34,511 nt of DNA, taken from contig DAOURK010000036.1 of assembly GCA_030625085.1 (NCBI GenBank), forward strand, positions 1 to 34,511. The letters are read 5' to 3'. The notes under the pieces are model-generated. The model saw only the letters and a program-made list of their open reading frames with translations. It ran no database searches and was not told the origin of the DNA. The translations under genes were made by a program, and so were the position numbers. Positions within the stretch are counted from its first letter, which is position 1, and each line of letters opens with the position of its first letter. This document shows, one piece after another, positions 16,007-24,891 of this stretch. The stretch comes from Pseudomonadota bacterium (GTDB taxonomy: Bacteria > SZUA-182 > DTGQ01).

Positions 16007-16984
16007 ATGCCTTTTCCAGTACATCGCCCACGAAGGATGCGCCTTTCTGAAAATTTACGAAGAATGGTACGAGAAACCAATTTTTCAGTGGGTAACCTTA
16101 TCTATCCGATGTTTGTAGTTCCGGGGGATGGAATCAAACTTCCTATAAAGTCCATGCCGGGTATCTCCCATTTTTCCATAGATCTTCTTCTTAAAGAGCT
16201 TCAGGAGATTCAGGATTTAAACATCCCCGGGATTTTACTTTTTGGACTTCCGGAAAAAAAAGATGAGGTCGGCTCTGGCGCCTATGATCCGGAGGGAATC
16301 ATTCAAAAGGCTGTTGCGGCAATTAAGGCACGGTTCCCTGATCTCATTGTTATTACTGATATTTGTATGTGTGAATATACCAGCCACGGACATTGCGGTA
16401 TTATAAAAAATAATCAGGTTGATAATGACAGCACACTTGAATTTCTCGCTAAAATTGCCCTTTCGCACGCAAAAGCAGGTGTTGATATGGTGGCTCCCTC
16501 TGATATGATGGACGGCCGTATTGGCGCTATTCGAAAAATCCTGGATACTGAAGGATATAGTCAAATCCCTATTATGTCATACGCGGCCAAATACTCATCA
16601 AGCTTTTACGGCCCGTTTCGGGAAGCTGCCGAATCAGCCCCCCAATTTGGAGACCGTCGCTCTTATCAGATGGACATGGCTAATGCCCAAGAGGCCCTTC
16701 GAGAATGTGCCTTTGATTTGGAAGAAGGGGCTGATATTATTATGGTTAAACCTGCCTTAAGCTATCTGGACATTATCTATCGAGTAAAAACCAAATTTTC
16801 CGTGCCTGTGGCCGCTTACAACGTGAGTGGAGAATATTCCATGATCAAGGCAGCCGCTCAAAAGGGTTGGATCGACGGGACAAAAACAATGATTGAGACA
16901 CTAACCTCCATTAAAAGAGCCGGGGCGGATATTATTCTCACCTATTTTGCCAAGGAAGCGGCCCTTCTCAAGTCGCGAACCTAA
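16007..16984 (+). CDS. hemB: Delta-aminolevulinic acid dehydratase (porphobilinogen synthase)
   Basis: HemB condenses two 5-aminolevulinate molecules to porphobilinogen. The active-site zinc ligands are present as C120, C122 and C130 (D-I-C-M-C-E-Y and G-H-C-G), so this is a zinc-type enzyme. The two Schiff-base lysines are K195 (S-Y-A-A-K-Y) and K248 (M-V-K-P-A). At 325 aa it is full length. A strong ribosome binding site GAGGAGG precedes ATG 16007. The gene is separated from cobA-hemD by repeats, so it may start its own transcript. trkA-like genes follow after 18 bp. The genes after uroporphyrinogen III in either heme route are not in the window. Confidence 0.96.
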   Translation: MPFPVHRPRRMRLSENLRRMVRETNFSVGNLIYPMFVVPGDGIKLPIKSMPGISHFSIDLLLKELQEIQDLNIPGILLFGLPEKKDEVGSGAYDPEGIIQKAVAAIKARFPDLIVITDICMCEYTSHGHCGIIKNNQVDNDSTLEFLAKIALSHAKAGVDMVAPSDMMDGRIGAIRKILDTEGYSQIPIMSYAAKYSSSFYGPFREAAESAPQFGDRRSYQMDMANAQEALRECAFDLEEGADIIMVKPALSYLDIIYRVKTKFSVPVAAYNVSGEYSMIKAAAQKGWIDGTKTMIETLTSIKRAGADIILTYFAKEAALLKSRT

Positions 16985-17002
16985 GTCATTGGAGCAACAA
17001 AA

Positions 17003-17398
17003 ATGAATATACTAGTGGTTGGTTGCAGCCCTATCGGCTCTCTTCTGTCCCGTGAATTGTCGGAAGAACATAATGTCACGCTTATAGACAATGAAAGCAC
17101 CGGGTTTAAGGAACTTTCCGAGGAATTTAATGGGAAAACCGTGTCCGGTGATATTTTAAGCCCTGAATTCTTGCGCTCATTGGAAAGTGATAAGCTCGAT
17201 TTAGCTGTTGTAGCCACTATGCATGAAAAAACTGATGTTATGTGTGGACAGATATTGGCTAAAATACTAAATGTCTCAAGAGTAATGATCTGTGTTATGG
17301 ATTGGCAAAAAATGGACCTATATAAAAATTTTAACTTTGAGATACTATCTCTTTCGCATATGGCAGTGAACAAAATAAAACTGGATACAGGAAGCTGA
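17003..17398 (+). CDS. TrkA N-domain protein (RCK-N only)
   Basis: This 131-aa protein is a single Rossmann-like RCK-N domain of a potassium channel gating ring. It starts I-L-V-V-G-C-S-P-I-G, so the nucleotide loop is G-x-S-x-x-G with serine in place of the middle glycine. The acidic residue after the second strand is D29 (L-I-D-N-E). It ends without the RCK-C ligand domain. GGAG lies nine bases before the start. The next gene begins two bases after its stop and encodes a full RCK-N plus RCK-C protein, so together they resemble a split, shortened version of the double-RCK TrkA. It may be a regulatory subunit with altered nucleotide binding. Confidence 0.85.
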   Translation: MNILVVGCSPIGSLLSRELSEEHNVTLIDNESTGFKELSEEFNGKTVSGDILSPEFLRSLESDKLDLAVVATMHEKTDVMCGQILAKILNVSRVMICVMDWQKMDLYKNFNFEILSLSHMAVNKIKLDTGS

Positions 17399-17400
17399 TT

Positions 17401-18126
17401 ATGTACACCATTATTGTTGGCGGGGGTAAGGTCGGGCTTTCTCTGGTCAATCAACTGAATAATAAAGACCATGAAATTACCTTAATCGAAAAAAATCGCC
17501 TTCTTTGTAAACATATTAGTGAAAATACCGGTGATTCCCTAAAATTACTTATCAACGGAGACGGCACAAGTCCGGGAGCTATGACTGACTGTGAAGCAGA
17601 ACAGGCAGATGTGGTAGTAGCAACCACCGGATCAGATCCTGAAAATTTATCTGTATGCCAATTAGCCTATTATCATTTTAATGTGCCCAAAACCATTGCC
17701 CTGGTCAATAATCCCCAAAATGAAAAAATATTCAAACAATTAGGCGGGGTAGTTCACACACTGAGTGTAACCAAAATTATATCTGACTTGATTCAGGAAG
17801 ATATAACAGTAAATGGTATTATTGAACTTATTCCTATTAACAGCCAAGTAGATATAATGGAACTGGTGGTCAATAAAAATTTTACATCCGATGGATTAAT
17901 GATTAAAGAATTAGGCCTCCCTGAAAATACGATCATTTTATCAATTATCCGGGGAAACAAAATTATTAAACCCACAATAAAAGAGCCGATCAGTATACAC
18001 GACAGACTGGTTCTGGCTGTTAAACGTGAACATAAAGCTACAGTAAAGGATTTCTTCCTTAACCCGCAAAAATACTGGGAGAAATTTACCAATACACCAT
18101 CTTCCCTGTTGAGGAAACAAGATTAA
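17401..18126 (+). CDS. trkA: Potassium uptake regulator TrkA (RCK-N plus RCK-C)
   Basis: TrkA-type proteins form a cytosolic NAD- or ATP-binding ring that gates TrkH. The loop V-G-G-G-K-V-G (6-12) is canonical, with E29 at the end of the second strand. The N-domain runs to about 140; the C-domain follows to about 220 with K-E-L-G-L-P-E and I-H-D-R-L-V-L-A-V. At 241 aa it is half the length of the classical E. coli TrkA, as is usual for single-RCK types. An AGGAAG ribosome binding site overlaps the end of the preceding gene. TrkH is encoded 248 bp downstream on the same strand, beyond a palindromic repeat. Confidence 0.92.
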   Translation: MYTIIVGGGKVGLSLVNQLNNKDHEITLIEKNRLLCKHISENTGDSLKLLINGDGTSPGAMTDCEAEQADVVVATTGSDPENLSVCQLAYYHFNVPKTIALVNNPQNEKIFKQLGGVVHTLSVTKIISDLIQEDITVNGIIELIPINSQVDIMELVVNKNFTSDGLMIKELGLPENTIILSIIRGNKIIKPTIKEPISIHDRLVLAVKREHKATVKDFFLNPQKYWEKFTNTPSSLLRKQD

Positions 18127-18190
18127 TTTCACTAAAAAATTCCCCTCCTCTCCCTACCTCGATAAGGGAAAGCAATGGGATATAAAAACC

Positions 18191-18295
18191 TAACCCGGAC
18201 AAGCCGGAACCAAAAGATATAATCTTACCACGAAGATCACGAAGGTCACGAAGTGAAAACAAAAACTTCGTGTGCTTCGTGTCCTTCGTGGTTAA
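18191..18295. repeat. Composite intergenic repeat with ACGAAG palindrome
   Basis: TTACCACGAAGATCACGAAG (from 18225) continues to 18254 as three 10-bp CACGAAG units. It is matched by a near-complete inverted arm at 18265-18295 that ends CCTTCGTGGTTAA, with an A-rich loop between. This is the well-known interspersed 'CACGAAG' palindrome type of many environmental bacteria. The flank TAACCCGGACAAGCCGGAAC (18191-18210) and following ATATAAT recur, in worn form, before TTTTTACCACAAAGAT at 20026-20077. Flank and palindrome therefore form one mobile unit. It separates trkA from trkH and could fold as a strong hairpin in their message. Confidence 0.65.
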
Positions 18296-18374
18296 AAAAA
18301 ATTTTCTACCATAAAAAACACGAGATTCAGAACTAAGCGCCTACAGATAAAAATAAAGGCGCTACAAGAGTAGG

Positions 18375-19865
18375 ATGCACAATACACAAAAACAAATAAT
18401 TCAGCAGCGATATTGTATTATTTTAGAATATACAGGTTACCTTATCAGTTGGTTAGGGCTGATTATGATTTTGCCCTTAATCATCCTCCCTTTTTTTCGA
18501 TCAGAGATATATTTGGCCAAATATTTTATTATTTCTGCGGCTATCAGCGCATCTCTGGGGTTAAGTTTACGATATATCTTTAAGGTTAAAGAAAGCGACA
18601 AAGACTTAAAACTGCACGACGCCTTTATGGTTATCACCCTGGTATGGTGCCTTATTATAGGCCTTTCCTCCATCCCCTTTATCTTCTCAGGACACATGAG
18701 GTTTATAGACGCACTCTATGAATGTACCAGCGGTTGGACAACCACCGGGCTGTCAATGATGACCGCCTCAAAAACGCCTCACCTCTTTCTTTTTTGGCGA
18801 AGTATCATGCAATTTATAGGCGGGGCCGGTATTGCCGTGATATTTTTATCCTCCATAGCCGGCATATCCGGTTTAACTGCTTATCAGGCTGAAGCCAGAT
18901 CGGACCGCATTGTACCAAATATCAAGTACACGGCAAGAATTATCCTCAAGATATATATTGGCTTTTTTATCGTGGGGTCTCTCTTATATCTGCTTTGCGG
19001 AATGAAGTTATTCGACGCTGTAAATCACGCCATGTGCAGCCTGTCAACAGGCGGATTTTCGACCAAAGATGCCAGTATAGGCTATTGGAACAAATTTCCT
19101 GTAGAGTTAGTAACCATCTGTCTTATGATGGCAGGCTCAATCAATTTTGTTAATCACTACCGACTTTTAAAATTAAAAATAAAGGAGGGAATAAATGATA
19201 TTGAACTTAAATGTATGGCTATTTTGATACTATGCTTTTTGCCCCTAGTGGTTAATGGACTTATGAAAAATATTTCCACCAGTTCATTATTTAGCCTAAG
19301 GCATGGAATATTTGGTATGATCTCTTCAATATCAACGGCTGGTTTCGCTACTATTTCTTTTCAAAACTGGGGCGGCTTGGCTATTTTATCTCTCACCATG
19401 TTAATGATTATCGGAGGCAGCACCGGCTCGACGGCCGGCGGGGCTAAATTACTGCGCCTTGCTGCCTGCGTTAAGTCTGTTTATTGGCACCTTCGGAAAA
19501 AAATTAACCCTGAGGGAGCGATCTTCCAAAATGTGGTAATACAAAGAAATCAAAAAATTTTCCTTGAAGAAAATCACATCATTGAGTTATTTTCCTTTAT
19601 TATGCTCTATTTTTTAACTTACGCCATAGGGGTACTCACCTTTGTGGCCCATGGATTTCCGGTGCTTGAATCAATGTTTGAATTTGCTTCCTCTCTCAGT
19701 ACAGTAGGGGTATCTATTGGTCTTACTCAGCCCCTGATGCCCATAACGTGTAAAATTGTCCAGATGGCGGCCATGCTCCTTGGCAGATTGGAATTTTTAG
19801 CTATTATCTATGCAGGCGTTCGCTTATTTAAAGATGCACACTTTATTCGGTCCTCAATACTCTAA
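18375..19865 (+). CDS. trkH: Trk-type potassium transporter, membrane subunit
   Basis: TrkH is the ion-conducting subunit of the Trk/Ktr superfamily. The 496-aa protein has four repeats of helix-pore loop-helix, and all four filter segments are visible: T-T-T-G-L (122-126), S-T-G-G-F (224-228), S-T-A-G-F (320-324) and S-T-V-G-V (442-446). The G-S-T-G-S-T-A-G-G motif near 355 is also typical. The ATG at 18375 directly follows AGAGTAGG, too close for an ideal ribosome binding site, so the true start may be slightly further in. Two RCK proteins lie upstream. A MITE-like repeat begins seven bases after the stop. Confidence 0.95.
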   Translation: MHNTQKQIIQQRYCIILEYTGYLISWLGLIMILPLIILPFFRSEIYLAKYFIISAAISASLGLSLRYIFKVKESDKDLKLHDAFMVITLVWCLIIGLSSIPFIFSGHMRFIDALYECTSGWTTTGLSMMTASKTPHLFLFWRSIMQFIGGAGIAVIFLSSIAGISGLTAYQAEARSDRIVPNIKYTARIILKIYIGFFIVGSLLYLLCGMKLFDAVNHAMCSLSTGGFSTKDASIGYWNKFPVELVTICLMMAGSINFVNHYRLLKLKIKEGINDIELKCMAILILCFLPLVVNGLMKNISTSSLFSLRHGIFGMISSISTAGFATISFQNWGGLAILSLTMLMIIGGSTGSTAGGAKLLRLAACVKSVYWHLRKKINPEGAIFQNVVIQRNQKIFLEENHIIELFSFIMLYFLTYAIGVLTFVAHGFPVLESMFEFASSLSTVGVSIGLTQPLMPITCKIVQMAAMLLGRLEFLAIIYAGVRLFKDAHFIRSSIL

Positions 19866-19871
19866 GATAAG

Positions 19872-19993
19872 TTCTGCAAAATAACCCCAAGCTGTCATTT
19901 CGAGAAGCTTTAGCAACGAGAAATTTTATTAAAAATAAATTGTTAAAGTTTTCTCGCTCCACTTAAAATAACAAAATATCTTATTTTGCAGGA
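19872..19993 (-). repeat. MITE-like repeat, copy 2, inverted relative to copy 1
   Basis: The terminal inverted repeats TTCTGCAAAATAA (19872-19884) and TTATTTTGCAGGA (19981-19993) are near perfect. Read as reverse complement, the element aligns along its whole length with 1844-1966, keeping blocks such as TATTTTGT, TTTTTAATAAAATT, GCTAAAGCT and GGGTTATTTTG. Both copies are about 122 bp. GTCATTTCGAG occurs inside the right-hand part of the reverse-complement alignment as well, so the element is itself partly palindromic. Confidence 0.75.
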
Positions 19994-20025
19994 TTCTTTA
20001 ATCTGAGAATAAAAGAGAATACCTT

Positions 20026-20103
20026 TAACCCGGTTAAGCCTGAGCCAAAAAATACATATAATTTTTACCACAAAGATATAGTGCAGGCCTTTAAGCCCTG
20101 CAT
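20026..20103. repeat. Worn copy of the TAACCCGG/TTACCAC repeat joined to a stem-loop
   Basis: TTAACCCGGTTAAGCCTGAG, followed by CCAAAA, ATATAAT and TTTTTACCACAAAGAT, parallels 18191-18240 in order and spacing. Where the 18225 copy continues as the CACGAAG palindrome, this one passes into GTGCAGGCCTTTAAGCCCTG (from 20081), a near-palindrome with arms TGCAGG and CCTGCA, and a related GCCCTGCGCC further on. It appears to be two repeat families in tandem or one inserted in the other. Confidence 0.45.
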
Positions 20104-20415
20104 CTCGGTAAAGCTAACGCCCTGCGCCAAAAAATAAAAATATTATTTATTTTTTTTAAAAATTACTGTATAATATTTGTATAGTGAAATTGCCCTTTTT
20201 ATCCCATCAATTGTTTACAGCATTTGCCGTATAATTTTTTTTATGTTAAATTTTTATTAAATTTTCAGCAAAATCATCTCATGTTTATATACCTGTGGCA
20301 GTATATAATGGCTTAAGGGTAAAAAAAGCTTATTATGTTCTATTAATAAATTAAACCCCAAAAAAACCAATACAATAATTCAAATGATAACAGACTTAAA
20401 AATTGAAAAATAAAT

Positions 20416-21975
20416 ATGAGTCATCCTAAAAAAAATACCTCCGATCCCAAGCGAGACCTAAGCAATTATTTAGCTCAAAGATATTATTATTTATATCAGA
20501 ATGCTACTGACGGATTGTTTACTCTAGATCATGAAGGATACTTGCTCGATGCAAACAAAATGAGTGAACGAATCACCGGATATTCAAAGGAGGAATTGGA
20601 AAAAATACATTTTACTAATCTTTTAGCCCAAAAAGAAAAAAAATTTATCTGTCACTATTTTGAAATGATTAAAAAAAGACAGTTAATTCCCAAGGATGAG
20701 GTACAAATAGAAATCATTGCCAAGAATAAAAAAACAAAAACAGTAGAGCTGCATATCCAAAATACCATTTTTGAGGAAGGGTTAATCCAGGCTTCCATCA
20801 GGGATGTTACCGACAAAAAAAAATTAGAAGACCATTTGATCAACTCACAAAGGATGGAGTGTCTCGGGAAATTAGTCAATGATGTTTCTCATAAATTCAA
20901 TGACATCCTAACGGCGATTCTAGGGTCGTCCTCTTATTTACAGGCATCCCTAAAAAATGATGAAGAAAATTCTAAATATTTGGAAACCATCCACAAATCC
21001 GCCTCTATGGGTGCTGATCTTGCCTCTCAATTAATGGCCATTGGAAGCGGCCAAAAATTTAATCCGCAATTGACCGATATTAATAAGGTGATTAAAGAGA
21101 CCATTAAATTATTGCATAACCGGCATTTATTGAATCGAATAAAGGTCAATGCTGATTTAACTAAAGATCCCTTACCCGTCAAAATCGACAAACTTCAAAT
21201 CATGCACTCCCTTATGAATATCTGCCATAATGCAAAAGATGCAATGCCTAATGGTGGGACATTAACTTTTACCAGCAGGAAACTAAGCTTAAACGATGAT
21301 TTTTGTTTACAAAATATTGGCACCAAAGATGGTCAATATATTCATATTCAAATTTCAGATACAGGACAAGGTATCGAGGAAAAAGTGCTCCCCTATATCT
21401 TTGATCCCTTTTTTACCACAAAAGATGTCGGCAAAGGAACTGGGCTGGGCCTTTCGGTAGCCTTCGGCATTATAAAAGCTCATCAAGGAACCATTGCAGT
21501 TGATAGTAAAATTGGCTCAGGTACAAATTTTAATATTTATTTACCAACGTATAATACCGCATTAATGGACAGTGATGATGAATATATAGCGACCGGAGAA
21601 GGGACCTTAATGATTGTTGAAGATGAGGAACTTGTACGTCGGATAACCTTTAATATTTTGGAGCGTTGTGGTTATGAGGTATTATGCGCTGAGGACGGGG
21701 AGGCAGCAATCGAGCTCTATGAAAAAAAAATTGATACGATTGATCTTGTCATTTTAGATGTAATTATGCCAAAAAAAGATGGAATGGAAACCTTTAAGGA
21801 ATTAAAAAAACTGAATAAAAATGTTCAAGTCCTCGTTTCAACCGGATATCTCCCCAATAATATGAGCACGAGATTTCTTAAAGGAGGCGCTATGGGCTTT
21901 ATCCAGAAACCATATACTGCCAAGGAATTATTGAAATCTGTCAAAAAAATACTTTCCAGATCCGGCAATCCTTAG
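20416..21975 (+). CDS. Hybrid histidine kinase (PAS - HisKA - HATPase - receiver)
   Basis: This 519-aa cytosolic sensor has no membrane segment. Order of parts: a PAS domain (about 25-132), a dimerisation/phosphoacceptor helix with H159 (V-S-H-K-F-N-D), an ATPase with N272 (H-N-A-K-D-A-M), D315 (I-S-D-T-G-Q-G-I), F-D-P-F-F-T-T-K and G-K-G-T-G-L-G-L-S (339-347), then a receiver domain with E402/D403, phospho-site D448 (V-I-L-D-V-I-M-P), T476 and K498. The residue after the histidine is lysine where this kinase class usually has aspartate, which may alter catalysis. There is no DNA-binding output domain and no adjacent regulator gene, so the partner lies elsewhere. Function unknown; the neighbouring adenine deaminase gives no clear clue. 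Confidence 0.92.
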   Translation: MSHPKKNTSDPKRDLSNYLAQRYYYLYQNATDGLFTLDHEGYLLDANKMSERITGYSKEELEKIHFTNLLAQKEKKFICHYFEMIKKRQLIPKDEVQIEIIAKNKKTKTVELHIQNTIFEEGLIQASIRDVTDKKKLEDHLINSQRMECLGKLVNDVSHKFNDILTAILGSSSYLQASLKNDEENSKYLETIHKSASMGADLASQLMAIGSGQKFNPQLTDINKVIKETIKLLHNRHLLNRIKVNADLTKDPLPVKIDKLQIMHSLMNICHNAKDAMPNGGTLTFTSRKLSLNDDFCLQNIGTKDGQYIHIQISDTGQGIEEKVLPYIFDPFFTTKDVGKGTGLGLSVAFGIIKAHQGTIAVDSKIGSGTNFNIYLPTYNTALMDSDDEYIATGEGTLMIVEDEELVRRITFNILERCGYEVLCAEDGEAAIELYEKKIDTIDLVILDVIMPKKDGMETFKELKKLNKNVQVLVSTGYLPNNMSTRFLKGGAMGFIQKPYTAKELLKSVKKILSRSGNP

Positions 21976-22062
21976 TTTTAACACCTTATTTAATCACTAA
22001 ACTCAACTTATTTTACCCACGAATAATTAATCCTTTGTAATCTATAAATTTTTAAAAAAATA

Positions 22063-23820
22063 ATGGGTAATTGGATCAATCGAATATCAGAACAAATTCG
22101 GGCAGCAAAAGGTGAATTTCCGGTAGATTTTCTCTTGGAAGGGGCAAATTTGGTGAATGTCTTGTCTGGAGAAATCTATCCCGCGCAGGTAGCAATCTTT
22201 CAAGATCGTGTTGTTGGTTTCGGGGCTTATGAGGCCAGGGAGAGGATCAATGTTCAGGATAAATTTATCTGTCCCGGATTTATTGACGGACATCTCCATT
22301 TGGAAAGTACTTTACTTACTCCCTGGGAATTTGTCCGAGCAGTAACTCCTCTTGGCACCTCCTCGGTAGTTTTAGACCCCCATGAAATAACTAACGTCCT
22401 GGGAGTGGAAGGGCTTAAATACTTACATGAAGTTTCAAGAAATCTTCCCTTATCCTTTTATTTTACCCTCCCTTCCTGTGTACCCACAACCCCGCTTGAA
22501 ACAAGCGGCGCAACTCTGGAAGCTGAGGAATTAAAAAAGTTCATGAAAAAACCATGGGTGCTAGGATTAGGGGAAATGATGAATTTCCCTGGGGTTATTG
22601 CAGCCGATCCCGAAATTTTAAAAAAATTAGAAATCACCGGCAATAAATGTAAAGACGGACATGCCCCCCTGCTAAGAGGCAAGAATCTTTTCGCCTATCT
22701 TGCGACTGGGATTGCCTCTGATCATGAATGCACCCAACTTGAAGAGGCCCTCGAGAAAATGCGGTCAGGAATGTACATTATGATTAGGGAGGGAAGTACA
22801 AGTAAAAACTTGATTGATCTTCTGCCCTTAATTACTCCAAAAAATAACCGGCGGTGTATGATAGTTTCTGATGATAAATCTCCGGTAGATCTTGTAAATT
22901 CGGGTCATTTAAACAACGCGTTAAAAAAAATAGTCGCCAAAGGATGCGATCCGGTTTTGGCCATACAAATGGTTACCATTAACCCCGCCGAGTACTTTGG
23001 CCTCCGACAGATGGGGGCAGTAGCTCCCGGATATCTGGCCGATCTGGTTGTCCTAGATGATTTACGGGATTTTCAGGTCCATTTGGTATTTCATCGAGGT
23101 CGAAAAGTGGCCCAATGTGGATCTTTGGATACTCAAGTGGTGGAAGAATTAAAAATCCAAAAAAACAAATCCCTATTATTGCGAAGTGTAGTGCGAAATT
23201 CAGTCCACCTAAAACCTCTGAACAAATCACATTTAGAAATTCCGGCCCAGTCCGGTAAAAAGGCCCGAATTATTCAAATTATTCCTAATCAAATCAAAAC
23301 CAAGTGCCTGATAAAAAAAATAAAGGTTGAGGAGGGGAAAGCAGTTTCAGATCCATCAGGAGATATTTTAAAATTGGTTGTAGTAGAAAGACATAAAGGC
23401 ACTGGCCGGGTAGGCCTTGGATTTGTCAAGGGCATGGGCCTAAAGGAAGGGGCCTTAGCCTCCTCTGTAGCTCATGATTCGCATAACATTATTGCCGTGG
23501 GTGTTGAGGATGAAGACCTTCTTTTAGCTATCAGTGAAATAGGGAGGTTACAAGGAGGATGGATTATAAGCAACAGAGGAAAGGTGATTGAGGCCCTCCC
23601 CCTTCCCATAGCCGGCCTTTTATCTGAATGGTCGTTAAAAAAAACAGTAAACGCCTTAACTGCATTGAATCAGCGAGCCCTTGAATTGGGATGTACATTG
23701 GCTGAACCATTTTCTACGTTAAGCTTTTTGGCCTTACCTGTCATTCCCGAACTTAAACTGACGGATTTAGGATTAGTAGATGTTTCTCTTTTTCAGCATG
23801 TTTCTTTATTTATAGATTAA
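22063..23820 (+). CDS. ade: Adenine deaminase
   Basis: Ade hydrolyses adenine to hypoxanthine and ammonia in purine salvage. It belongs to the amidohydrolase superfamily and uses a dinuclear metal site. Visible signatures are G-H77-L-H79-L-E-S-T, D105-P-H-E-I-T-N-V-L-G, a G-H-A-P-L-L segment, S-D-H-E-C-T and V-S-D-D-K-S-P. The C-terminal half carries the Ade-specific region with S-V-A-H-D-S-H-N-I-I-A-V-G. At 585 aa it is full length. The ATG at 22063 follows an A-rich stretch without a ribosome binding site, 87 bp after the kinase gene. Confidence 0.95.
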   Translation: MGNWINRISEQIRAAKGEFPVDFLLEGANLVNVLSGEIYPAQVAIFQDRVVGFGAYEARERINVQDKFICPGFIDGHLHLESTLLTPWEFVRAVTPLGTSSVVLDPHEITNVLGVEGLKYLHEVSRNLPLSFYFTLPSCVPTTPLETSGATLEAEELKKFMKKPWVLGLGEMMNFPGVIAADPEILKKLEITGNKCKDGHAPLLRGKNLFAYLATGIASDHECTQLEEALEKMRSGMYIMIREGSTSKNLIDLLPLITPKNNRRCMIVSDDKSPVDLVNSGHLNNALKKIVAKGCDPVLAIQMVTINPAEYFGLRQMGAVAPGYLADLVVLDDLRDFQVHLVFHRGRKVAQCGSLDTQVVEELKIQKNKSLLLRSVVRNSVHLKPLNKSHLEIPAQSGKKARIIQIIPNQIKTKCLIKKIKVEEGKAVSDPSGDILKLVVVERHKGTGRVGLGFVKGMGLKEGALASSVAHDSHNIIAVGVEDEDLLLAISEIGRLQGGWIISNRGKVIEALPLPIAGLLSEWSLKKTVNALTALNQRALELGCTLAEPFSTLSFLALPVIPELKLTDLGLVDVSLFQHVSLFID

Positions 23821-24012
23821 GGGCGATGAAATTGACAAATCCACTAAAATCGCCTTGACATCGAAGATATTAGAATATATTATTAATGTACTTTTTCATT
23901 ATGAATTATATTTGACATGATTCCGTTAATCCCACTTAAAAACCACTCGAAACAGCTAAAATCAGGTTTTTTACAGCCCCCAGAATTTAAGAGAGTATAG
24001 ATAGTAGATATC
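23821..24012. other. Intergenic region before lipA
   Basis: GGCGAT (23822-23827) and ATCGCC (23849-23854) form a short stem right after the ade stop, without a T-run, so it is a weak terminator at best. A loose pairing of AAAAACC with GGTTTTTT lies near 23938-23976. The rest is AT-rich; the promoter of the lipA operon should lie here, but no clear boxes are visible. Confidence 0.35.
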
Positions 24013-24873
24013 ATGCATAATAAATTCCCAGCATGGTTAAAGAAAAAACCAATTAAAATTGATCAAGTTCATAAAATCAAGTCATTACTGCGCAAATATA
24101 AAATCAATACTGTTTGCGAATCAGCTCGGTGCCCTAATATCGGAGAATGTTTTTCAAAACCTACGGCAACTTTTATGATTATGGGGAATCACTGTACACG
24201 CAATTGTAAATTCTGCAATATCAAAAATGAGCGCCCTGAACCGATCGATTTTGAAGAACCCCAGCGTATCGCCGAGGCCACCAGAAGTCTAGGGCTAAAA
24301 CATGTGGTCATTACTTCTGTAGCGCGAGATGATTTGGCGGACGGCGGCGCTTATCAGTTTGCCGCAACCTTGTATCAGGTAAAAAAAGAAAATAAAAAAA
24401 TTACCACCGAAGTCCTGGTGCCGGATTTTATGGGCTCCAACAAAGCAATCCGAACTGTAATGGATATGAAGCCCGATATTTTTAACCATAATATAGAAAC
24501 TGTTCCTCGACTCTATAATCAGATTCGGCACAAAGCAAATTATGAACGCTCCCTGAAAGTATTACGGGTAGCCAACCGGATAAATTCAGAGATAAAAACC
24601 AAATCCGGCTTGATGCTCGGTTTGTCTGAGGATGAAGAAGAGGTCATTAAAGTGATGAATGATTTAAGAGAAGTGAATTGTAATATTTTAACCATTGGCC
24701 AATATCTTCAACCCACTAAAAATCACCTTTATGTTCAAAAATATATTGAACCGGAAAAATTCGTAAAATATAAAGAAATCGCTTTAGAGTTGGGCTTTCA
24801 ACATGTTGAATCAGCTCCCTTCGTAAGAAGTTCCTACAATGCGGAAAACGTATTAGCTGAAGTTTCACCTTAA
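24013..24873 (+). CDS. lipA: Lipoyl synthase
   Basis: LipA inserts two sulfur atoms into protein-bound octanoyl groups to make the lipoyl cofactor of 2-oxoacid dehydrogenases and the glycine cleavage H protein. Both [4Fe-4S] clusters are visible: the auxiliary cluster C35, C40, C46 and the radical-SAM cluster C61, C65, C68. The C-terminal R-S-S-Y supplies the conserved serine ligand (273). At 286 aa the length is normal. It opens a tight plus-strand set: hom starts 18 bp after its stop. No lipB or lplA is nearby, so the octanoyl transfer enzyme must be elsewhere. Confidence 0.95.
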   Translation: MHNKFPAWLKKKPIKIDQVHKIKSLLRKYKINTVCESARCPNIGECFSKPTATFMIMGNHCTRNCKFCNIKNERPEPIDFEEPQRIAEATRSLGLKHVVITSVARDDLADGGAYQFAATLYQVKKENKKITTEVLVPDFMGSNKAIRTVMDMKPDIFNHNIETVPRLYNQIRHKANYERSLKVLRVANRINSEIKTKSGLMLGLSEDEEEVIKVMNDLREVNCNILTIGQYLQPTKNHLYVQKYIEPEKFVKYKEIALELGFQHVESAPFVRSSYNAENVLAEVSP

Positions 24874-24891
24874 ACAAAACCTTAAAAAGTC

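Larger units (their letters stand above)
19866..20415. other. Repeat-rich intergenic region, about 550 bp
   Basis: After trkH come the MITE-like copy 2 (19872-19993), a worn copy of the TAACCCGG/TTACCAC composite repeat (20026-20080) and a near-palindrome around TGCAGG...CCTGCA (20083-20103). The remainder is AT-rich and runs up to the histidine kinase gene. TATAAT occurs at 20168-20173 and 20229-20234, but neither has a convincing -35 box at proper spacing. I see no gene. Confidence 0.5.

Noticed and set aside
20168..20234. TATAAT boxes before the histidine kinase gene
   Set aside because: Neither has a recognisable -35 hexamer at 16-18 bp, and exact TATAAT is expected by chance in such AT-rich DNA.
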